From Bacteroidales bacterium (GTDB lineage Bacteria; Bacteroidota; Bacteroidia; Bacteroidales; UBA7960), in the NCBI GenBank assembly GCA_007132865.1, contig SLNU01000315.1, positions 1-11,933 on the forward strand: DNA of 11,933 bases, written 5' to 3'. Each line of letters begins with the position of its first letter. Positions within the stretch are counted from its first letter, which is position 1. Positions 6,471-11,933 of this stretch are shown here, in pieces. The translations under genes were made by a program, and so were the position numbers. The notes beneath the pieces were generated by a model. That model saw only the letters and a list, made by a program, of their open reading frames with translations. It did no database searches and was not told the origin of the DNA.

Positions 6471-7724
6471 ATGAAAGAAAACATGCCTGTTGAAATCATG
6501 GCCCCGGTGGGTTCTTACGAGTCGCTATCAGCAGCTTTGCAAGCCGGCGCGGGCTCGGTCTACTTCGGGGTGGGCAAATTGAATATGCGGGCCCGGTCTT
6601 CGCAGAACTTCACCCATGATGACCTTGCAAATATTGTGGAGATATGCCGCAGGCAGGGTGTTCGTACGTACCTGACGCTCAATACCATCATTTATGATGA
6701 GGAGCTGGAGGAGGTGAGGCGAACAATAGATGCGGCAAAAGCGGCGGGAATTACAGCCATCATCGCTTCCGATATTTCGGTTATGGAATATGCCCGGGCA
6801 AAAGGGGTGGAAATTCACATTTCCACGCAATGCAACATCACCAACCTGGAAGCGGTCAGGTTCTATGCCCGCTATGCGGATGTGGTCGTGACGGCCCGTG
6901 AGCTTAGGCTGGATCAGGTCCACAGGATCGTGCAGGGGATCGAAAAGGAAAATATCTGTGGCCCCTCCGGAAAGCCCGTACAGGTCGAACTGTTTGTGCA
7001 CGGGGCACTGTGCATGGCCGTGAGCGGGAAGTGCTACCTGAGCCTGGATACCATGAACCATTCTGCCAACCGGGGATCCTGCCTGCAGCTTTGCCGGCGG
7101 TCTTACCTGGTAACCGACAAGGAGGAAGGCTTTGAATATGAGGTGGACAACCAGTACATCATGTCGCCGAAGGACCTTTGTACGATTGGTTTCATCGACA
7201 AGATTATCGATGCGGGTGTGCGGGTGTTCAAGATCGAGGGGCGCGGTCGGGGACCCGAATATGTGAAGGCGGTAACCGCTTGCTACCGGGAGGCTGCCCT
7301 CGCGGTGGCGGATGGCAGCTTTTCAGCGGAAAAGGTGGAAGCCTGGACCGGGCGCCTGCGAAGTGTATTCAACAGGGGGTTCTGGGATGGCTATTACCTT
7401 GGCCGGACAATGGGGGAGTGGTCGGAACGGTATGGCTCCCAGGCCACCAGGAAGAAACAATACATCGGAAAGGTGACCAATTACTTTTCCAGATTGCAGG
7501 TGGCCGAGGTAAAAATGGAATCGCATGCCCTGCAGCTTGACGAGGCGGTCCTGGTCACGGGTCCGACTACGGGCGTGCTGGAATTCAATGCCTCAGAAAT
7601 CAGGGTAGAGGAAAATCCGGTGACTGTCACCCGCAAGGGGGAATACTGCTCCATCCCCGTCCCCGAAGTCGTCAGGAGGGGGGACAAGGTGTTCCGGGTA
7701 TTTGAGGTGAAGGAGAAGTTCTGA
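6471..7724 (+). CDS. U32-family protein ("peptidase U32"; likely TrhP/RlhA/UbiU-type hydroxylation factor)
   Basis: The product has 417 residues from the ATG at 6471, which follows an A-rich leader and gives the canonical opening EIMAPVGSYESL. The frame is open upstream to 6342, but that part overlaps lipB and lacks similarity. The N-terminal domain is a TIM-barrel-like fold (GAGSVYFG at 26-33, NTIIYDEEL at 71-79, HISTQCNITN at 116-125). The U32 signature ELFVHGALCMAVSGKCYLS occupies 173-191. C181, C188, C204 and C237 are spaced much like the four iron-sulfur ligands known in UbiU; C208 is nearby. Relatives once called peptidases include TrhP (tRNA U34 hydroxylation), RlhA (23S rRNA hydroxylation) and UbiU/UbiV (ubiquinone hydroxylation). 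RNA modification is therefore likelier than proteolysis, but the exact target is inference. The C-terminal 330-417 is a beta-barrel-like extension. Confidence 0.9.
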   Translation: MKENMPVEIMAPVGSYESLSAALQAGAGSVYFGVGKLNMRARSSQNFTHDDLANIVEICRRQGVRTYLTLNTIIYDEELEEVRRTIDAAKAAGITAIIASDISVMEYARAKGVEIHISTQCNITNLEAVRFYARYADVVVTARELRLDQVHRIVQGIEKENICGPSGKPVQVELFVHGALCMAVSGKCYLSLDTMNHSANRGSCLQLCRRSYLVTDKEEGFEYEVDNQYIMSPKDLCTIGFIDKIIDAGVRVFKIEGRGRGPEYVKAVTACYREAALAVADGSFSAEKVEAWTGRLRSVFNRGFWDGYYLGRTMGEWSERYGSQATRKKQYIGKVTNYFSRLQVAEVKMESHALQLDEAVLVTGPTTGVLEFNASEIRVEENPVTVTRKGEYCSIPVPEVVRRGDKVFRVFEVKEKF

Positions 7725-7774
7725 TTCCTTCAGGAAGGTCTAATCCCCTCAGGAAGTTCTGATTCCCTCAGGAA
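7718..7774 (+). repeat. Three tandem 19-bp repeats at the U32 gene stop
   Basis: Copies of GTTCTGATTCCCTCAGGAA lie at 7718-7736, 7737-7755 and 7756-7774, with no spacing and few substitutions. The first contains the U32 stop codon. Each copy carries a stop (TGA 7722, TAA 7741, TGA 7760), and the 19-base period puts them in three different reading frames. Each also has a small TTCC-GGAA type palindrome (partly decayed in copy 2). Confidence 0.85.
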
Positions 7775-7826
7775 AAAAATTAAAGAGGCTGCCCCGGGTT
7801 TTGGGACAGCCTCTTCGCATTTTTTT
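7773..7826. terminator. Bidirectional intrinsic terminator between convergent genes
   Basis: AAGAGGCTG (7783-7791) pairs with CAGCCTCTT (7807-7815). After one C-A mismatch, CCC (7793-7795) pairs with GGG (7803-7805) around a 7-base loop. Seven T residues (7820-7826) follow on the plus strand, and an A-run (7773-7779) precedes it, giving a T-run on the minus strand. It can therefore end both the U32 transcript and the glycan-uptake transcript arriving from the right. Confidence 0.88.
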
Positions 7827-7845
7827 CAAAGCATTATTTCCGGGC

Positions 7846-8991
7846 TTACTGCGCAGTCAATTTATAGGTCATGTTCGAAAGGTTCACCTCGATCAGGTAG
7901 GAACCGGTATTTGGCGGAGCAGGAATGTCCGGCGGGTCGGGCACGCTTTCCGTTTCACGGAAAACCAGATTGCCTGATTCCCAGGTGCCGTCCTCATCCC
8001 TTCCGTATTGCGGGGCCCATTGTCCGGATACCTCGAAGAACTTGAAGGCCTCTCCGGCTGTCAGGGTGGTAACGATGCTGAACTTCCCGGGTGCTTCCCT
8101 GGTCATGGGCAGTCCAGCGGCATTGTCCCATCCTGCAGTGGTGGCGCTTCCAAGCACGTACAAAACTTCGGTTGCTTTCTTGATCGAGTAGGTCAGGTTG
8201 GCCGTGTCAGCCACCACGCGGTAGTCCCCGACCGCCAGGTCGGTGATTAGGATCGGGTTGGGGTCAGGCACGTCTTCGGTGGGACGATAAGCCAAGAGTC
8301 CCTCAGCTGATGTGCCGCCGGGCTGTGCACCCCATTGCGGTGCCCACTGGCCCAATACAGAAAGGAACTTTACCATATCTCCGTCTGCACGCAACCGGGC
8401 CACCAGGGCGAACTTGCCCTCTTCCATTGGGTACATCTCGAGGGCCGCCGTGTTGTCCCATCCGGCCGCCGTTCCGTTCCCAATCATGTATATCGGCTTG
8501 ACATACACAAAGTCCTCATAGGGGGAAAATCCAAGCGTGACCGCAGAGGAATAGGCATAGGTATGGTCGGATGCGCGGGAAAGGTAAGAGTAGACGCGGT
8601 AGACCAGCTGCACCTCTTCACCGGCAGCGACATCCATGTTCAGCAGCCTTTGGTTCACCGAACCAATGGTGGTCTCGTATGAAGTGCCGGAAGTGTTGGC
8701 CAGGTCGACCGGGTTGGCAAAATTGTTGCCTGCACGGTCCATCTGCAGCAGGTACCTGACATCAGCCAAATTAGCCAGTCCGTAAGATGCAGGGGACCAT
8801 TCGATGACCAGCGGCTCATCTTCCATCTCCTGGGAGAGGACCACATAGGTCCCGTCAGTAGGAGAGATGATCTGGGGCGCCACGGTCTGGGACATGTCCA
8901 GCACCGGGTTATCTATTTCCTCGCAGGACTGCAGGAGGCTTGCCCCAAAGAATACGGCGAGGATGATTGCAAATTTTTTCATATGTCGCAT
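7846..8991 (-). CDS. SusE-like outer-membrane glycan-binding lipoprotein
   Basis: Surface lipoprotein of 381 residues with a signal peptide and lipobox LQSC (modified Cys23). The EE directly after the cysteine is the acidic signal that sends Bacteroidota lipoproteins to the cell surface. Residues about 35-155 form the immunoglobulin-like SusE N-terminal domain. Two homologous binding modules follow, about 167-272 and 277-381. Each contains AGWDN (176-180 and 286-290) and GQWAPQ(W/Y)G (214-221 and 323-330), giving aromatic residues suited to stacking on sugar rings; the second has an extra Pro-rich loop (350-361). SusE and SusF of Bacteroides bind starch with such modules, so an alpha-glucan is the first guess. 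The start at 8991 follows an A-rich leader 9 bases after the SusD stop; MKKF at 8982 is an equally possible start. It is the last gene of the cluster. Confidence 0.9.
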   Translation of the reverse strand: MRHMKKFAIILAVFFGASLLQSCEEIDNPVLDMSQTVAPQIISPTDGTYVVLSQEMEDEPLVIEWSPASYGLANLADVRYLLQMDRAGNNFANPVDLANTSGTSYETTIGSVNQRLLNMDVAAGEEVQLVYRVYSYLSRASDHTYAYSSAVTLGFSPYEDFVYVKPIYMIGNGTAAGWDNTAALEMYPMEEGKFALVARLRADGDMVKFLSVLGQWAPQWGAQPGGTSAEGLLAYRPTEDVPDPNPILITDLAVGDYRVVADTANLTYSIKKATEVLYVLGSATTAGWDNAAGLPMTREAPGKFSIVTTLTAGEAFKFFEVSGQWAPQYGRDEDGTWESGNLVFRETESVPDPPDIPAPPNTGSYLIEVNLSNMTYKLTAQ

Positions 8992-9000
8992 GGTTTTATT

Positions 9001-10587
9001 TTAGTAACCTGGGTTTTGTGTCAGATTGGGGTTGGCAGTGACATCTGATGCCGGAAGCGGAAACAGGTTGTACCGCTGATTGGTTTCCAGTCCGTCTCTC
9101 GAGTTCCCCTTCCAGGGCCATACATAGCCCGTATTGCCTGCAAACTTGCCGAAGCGGATCAGGTCGGTGCGGCGATGCGCCTCCCAGAAGAGTTCCCTGG
9201 CACGTTCATCCAGAATGAAATCCAGTGTCAGCTGACCAGCGGTGATGTTCCCGGAGGAATTTCCAAAAGCCCTTTCGCGGATCTGGTTGACATACTGCAG
9301 GGCCTGACCTGCATCCCCGCCGGTACCGCCACGCAACACGGCTTCTGCATACATCAGGTACACATCCGCCAGGCGGAACATCGGGAAGTCTGTATCCGGG
9401 AAAGCCAGGTTGCTGCCCACGTTTCCGTCGCGGGTGATGTTGGTGAACTTGGTGGAGGCATAGCCATGGGTGAATTCCGACAGGTCCTCGATCTCCAGTT
9501 CCTGACCCTCGGTAAAGAAGAGCGCCCTGGGGTCTCCAGAAGGATAGAGGTTGACCACGCTCTTGGTGGTGCGCAATCCGCCCCATCCCCCGTCCACTCC
9601 GTAGGTGGCCGCATTCATGGCCCCGCCGATCTGGGCGTGGATGATAAAGCTGGTCCCCCCGTAGGTCTGGGTGTTGATCCCGTGGTAAGGGATGCGGAAG
9701 ATGATCTCATCGGTGCTCAGGTGGTTGTCGGCATTGAACAGGTGCCTGAACATTGGCTGCAGCGTGAAACCCGCATTGATGATCAGGTTGCAGTAAGTGA
9801 CGGTCTCGGTATACTTTGGCTGCCCGGTATACACTTCTGCATTCAGGTAAAGCTTGGCCAGCAGCATCCAGGCAGCGGCCCGGTCTGCACGTCCATAGTG
9901 GTTGGCGGCACGGGGCTCGGCCAGCATCGGGATGATCTCCAACAGCTCAGACTCTATATAGTTGAACAGGCTGGTGCGGTCGGTCTGTTCGGGAAGGAAG
10001 GCCCCGATGGGATCCTGCTCTGTTACAAAGGGCACGTTCCCGAAAATATCCAGCGCATGCCAGTAGCTCAGGGCCCTCAGAAAACGGGCCTCTGCCCGGT
10101 ACATCTCCACTTCCTGACGGAGCTGTCCCGTTACCCCGCGGTCGTCCAGCACATTGCCTGCCGTCTGGCGGATGTACTCATTGGCCAGCGAAATCTGGTA
10201 GAATATTCGATAATACATGGCGGCGACGAACACATCGGTCGTGGACCATGACTGGTATACGAAGTCCTTGACGGTCTGGTCGTCCCATCCGATCACGGCC
10301 TCATCTGTGGAAAGGGTCTGGTGGTACCAGAATCCGCGCAGGTACTGACCGAAACCTTCGTCGATGCCGCTGATGTCGCCCATTCCTGCAGGGCCTTCCT
10401 GCCCAGAAACGGCAAGTCCGGCATACACCTTGGCAAGGATCTGCTGGTAAGCGGCGGGATCGTTAAATACATCTGCAGCGGTTACCTCGCTGTCATCCAG
10501 CGGGACCGTGTCAAGGTCCTTCAGACAGGAAGAAAACGCAAAGAGGAACCCTGCAAATAAAATGGATAATATGGCTGTTTTTTTCAT
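9001..10587 (-). CDS. SusD/RagB-family outer-membrane substrate-binding lipoprotein
   Basis: SusD-like proteins form the hinged lid on the SusC channel and deliver oligosaccharides into it. The product has 528 residues, typical for the family. The signal peptide ends in FSSC (Cys21), followed by LKDLD, a surface-export type signal. The helical TPR-like N-terminal half includes the family hallmark around EARFLRALSYWHALDIFG (166-183) and the helix AAAWMLLAKLYLN (237-249). The C-terminal half ends in NPNLTQNPGY, the usual closing motif in which the chain finishes shortly after an NPGY/NPGW. The start MKKTAILSIL lies 21 bases after the SusC stop and 9 bases separate its stop from the SusE-like start, so the three genes are one operon. 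Substrate specificity cannot be read from the sequence. A long plus-strand frame (9175-10251) is its shadow. Confidence 0.96.
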   Translation of the reverse strand: MKKTAILSILFAGFLFAFSSCLKDLDTVPLDDSEVTAADVFNDPAAYQQILAKVYAGLAVSGQEGPAGMGDISGIDEGFGQYLRGFWYHQTLSTDEAVIGWDDQTVKDFVYQSWSTTDVFVAAMYYRIFYQISLANEYIRQTAGNVLDDRGVTGQLRQEVEMYRAEARFLRALSYWHALDIFGNVPFVTEQDPIGAFLPEQTDRTSLFNYIESELLEIIPMLAEPRAANHYGRADRAAAWMLLAKLYLNAEVYTGQPKYTETVTYCNLIINAGFTLQPMFRHLFNADNHLSTDEIIFRIPYHGINTQTYGGTSFIIHAQIGGAMNAATYGVDGGWGGLRTTKSVVNLYPSGDPRALFFTEGQELEIEDLSEFTHGYASTKFTNITRDGNVGSNLAFPDTDFPMFRLADVYLMYAEAVLRGGTGGDAGQALQYVNQIRERAFGNSSGNITAGQLTLDFILDERARELFWEAHRRTDLIRFGKFAGNTGYVWPWKGNSRDGLETNQRYNLFPLPASDVTANPNLTQNPGY

Positions 10588-10608
10588 AATTGTTCTCTTT
10601 AAAATTTT

Positions 10609-11933
10609 CTAAAACTGGAGGTTAACGCTAAGTACGAAATTCCTCGGACGGGGATAGATGTTGTTGTCGATCCCGCTGCCTACTTCCGGGTCCATTCCTT
10701 CGTATTTGGTCAGCACAAAAGCATTCTGGACCACGCCTGAAACAAACAAATTGGTCCCGGCACCCAACACGTTCTGGAAGTTGTATCCCAGAGAAATGTG
10801 GTCCATTTTAAAGAATGAGCCGTCCTGGATAAAGAAATCAGACAGGTACTGGGCGTTGTTGAACCCAATGGAAAGCGCGTCCCGGGTGATGTTGCTGAGG
10901 TAAGGACCTTCCGGACGGTGCAGCCTGCTGAGTTCCCCATTCATGGAACTGACGTTGTTGTAAACATAGTTCCCGATATTGGCCCGGCCCGCAAACGACA
11001 GGTTCCAGTTCTTGTATTCCATATCGGAAGTGATCCCGAAATAATAGGTCGGCGCTGGCCTTTTCAGACGGTAGAGGTCTGCCTCCGTGATCTCCCCATC
11101 TCCGTTGCGGTCCACATACAGTCCCTCGATCGGGTTCCCATCCGTATCGTAAACCTGCTGCCACACAAAGAAGGAATAAGGGGCATGGCCCACACTGTGG
11201 ATTTGAATATTGTTACCCACACCTCCGGAGATTCCGCCAGTCTGCACGCCCAAATAAGTGGGGTCCTCCACAGCGGTAAGCTGGGTAATCTTGGAATCGT
11301 TCCAGGTAGCATTGAATCCGAACAACCAGGTAAAGTCTCTGGTGACCACCGGTCGTGTAAAGATGGAGAATTCCACCCCTTTGTTTTCCATGTTCCCGAT
11401 ATTGGTCAGGATGAAGTTGGTCAGGTTTGTACCTGCAGGTACCGGGATGAAGTTGATCAGGTCACGGGTTTCGCGCAGATAGAAATCAATGGTACCGTAA
11501 TACCTGTCACGAGCGATCCCGTAATCCAGTCCAATATTAAAGGTCGTGGTCTCCTCCCATTTCAGGTTGGCATCATACCCTTCGGGCCGCCAGGTGCGAA
11601 TAAAGTTGCCCGGTTGTCCCCATTGGTAGAATGCACCCTGGCGACTTTGGGTGTAACGGGCCAGGTAAGGGTATTCACCCTGCCCGATATTCTCCTGCCC
11701 GGTGATTCCGTATCCCACCCTGAGCTTGAGCTCGGAGAACAGGTCGGTATCTGCCATGAAAGGCTCTTCGGTGATTTTCCAGGCGAATGCCGCAGAAGGG
11801 AACAATCCCCAACGGGTGTCTGGCGAGAACCTGGAGGAACCGTCGTTACGCAGCGTGAAAGTCAGCAGGTAGCGATCCAGCACCGAATAGTTCAAACGTC
11901 CGAAAAAGGAGATCAGGTAGGACTCCGATTCAT
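10609..11933 (-). CDS. SusC/RagA-family TonB-dependent outer-membrane transporter, C-terminal part
   Basis: The C-terminal 440 residues of a SusC-like channel; these proteins are usually near 1000 residues, so more than half lies beyond the right edge. The frame stays open to the window end: the codons before LNYSVLDRYL read SYLISFFGR, so the TTG at 11895 is internal and not a start. Barrel features are NDGSSRF, WGLFPSAAFAWKI, LKLRVGYGITGQENIG and the final strand NFVLSVNLQF with its terminal phenylalanine, needed for BAM insertion. YVDRNGDGEITEAD (11077-11118) contains an EF-hand-like DxNxDGxIxxxD loop often seen in this family, a probable calcium site. It drives energy-dependent import of the glycan captured by the SusD-like partner; TonB box, plug domain and promoter are outside the window. 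Confidence 0.96.
   Translation of the reverse strand, partial: ESESYLISFFGRLNYSVLDRYLLTFTLRNDGSSRFSPDTRWGLFPSAAFAWKITEEPFMADTDLFSELKLRVGYGITGQENIGQGEYPYLARYTQSRQGAFYQWGQPGNFIRTWRPEGYDANLKWEETTTFNIGLDYGIARDRYYGTIDFYLRETRDLINFIPVPAGTNLTNFILTNIGNMENKGVEFSIFTRPVVTRDFTWLFGFNATWNDSKITQLTAVEDPTYLGVQTGGISGGVGNNIQIHSVGHAPYSFFVWQQVYDTDGNPIEGLYVDRNGDGEITEADLYRLKRPAPTYYFGITSDMEYKNWNLSFAGRANIGNYVYNNVSSMNGELSRLHRPEGPYLSNITRDALSIGFNNAQYLSDFFIQDGSFFKMDHISLGYNFQNVLGAGTNLFVSGVVQNAFVLTKYEGMDPEVGSGIDNNIYPRPRNFVLSVNLQF

Noticed and set aside
6389..6499. Longer lipB start at 6499
   Set aside because: The added 37 residues have no LipB similarity, overlap the start of the U32 gene and cover both candidate promoter cores; 6388 gives the normal length.
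9175..10251. A 358-residue plus-strand ORF
   Set aside because: It is the reverse image of the unmistakable SusD-family gene on the other strand and shows no protein motif.
11893..11895. TTG as a start codon for the SusC-like gene
   Set aside because: The frame continues upstream to the window edge with typical barrel sequence, so the gene is simply cut by the window.

Overview
The window is a piece of a Bacteroidota chromosome. Three things point there: a SusC/SusD/SusE-type outer-membrane glycan uptake cluster, lipoproteins with acidic or Lys/Asp residues just after the lipobox cysteine, and start sites preceded by A-rich sequence instead of Shine-Dalgarno motifs. TAnnTTTG promoter cores also occur in front of several genes. 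Base composition is moderate (about half G+C by eye). The sequence does not fix a genus; a Bacteroidales/Marinilabiliales-like or related lineage is a guess.

Layout. 1-155 is the end of an rRNA operon: the 5S rRNA and its intrinsic terminator. 156-859 is a 700-base stretch with no convincing gene. It holds degenerate repeats, a long inverted repeat with a nested hairpin, and finally a ladder of tiny overlapping ORFs leading into the next gene. 860-4140 (+) looks like one transcription unit: an exported calcineurin-like metallophosphatase, an unrecognised lipoprotein and a YitT-family membrane protein. 4209-5666 (+) is the aminoacyl-histidine dipeptidase PepD. It ends against lipB (5663-6388, -), the two genes sharing one TTAA for both stop codons. 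Divergent from lipB is a U32-family protein (6471-7724, +), closed by three 19-bp repeats and a hairpin that can terminate in both directions. 7846-11933 (-) is the glycan uptake cluster, transcribed SusC > SusD > SusE; SusC runs off the right edge.

How they work together. SusC (TonB-dependent channel), SusD (substrate-capturing lid) and the two-module SusE-like binding lipoprotein form one outer-membrane uptake machine. The two binding modules resemble SusE/SusF starch-binding modules, so an alpha-glucan is the first guess for the substrate, but no glycoside hydrolase or regulator lies in the window. PepD, LipB and the U32 protein are household functions (dipeptide turnover, lipoic acid attachment, probable RNA hydroxylation). 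The lipoprotein and metallophosphatase probably act in the envelope, with unknown substrates.

I do not see a clear new defence, mobile or biosynthetic system. The most unusual signals are small: the ATGA-coupled mini-ORF ladder before the metallophosphatase, the 19-bp repeat array placing a stop in each of the three frames after the U32 gene, and the repeat-rich, possibly structured spacer after the 5S gene.
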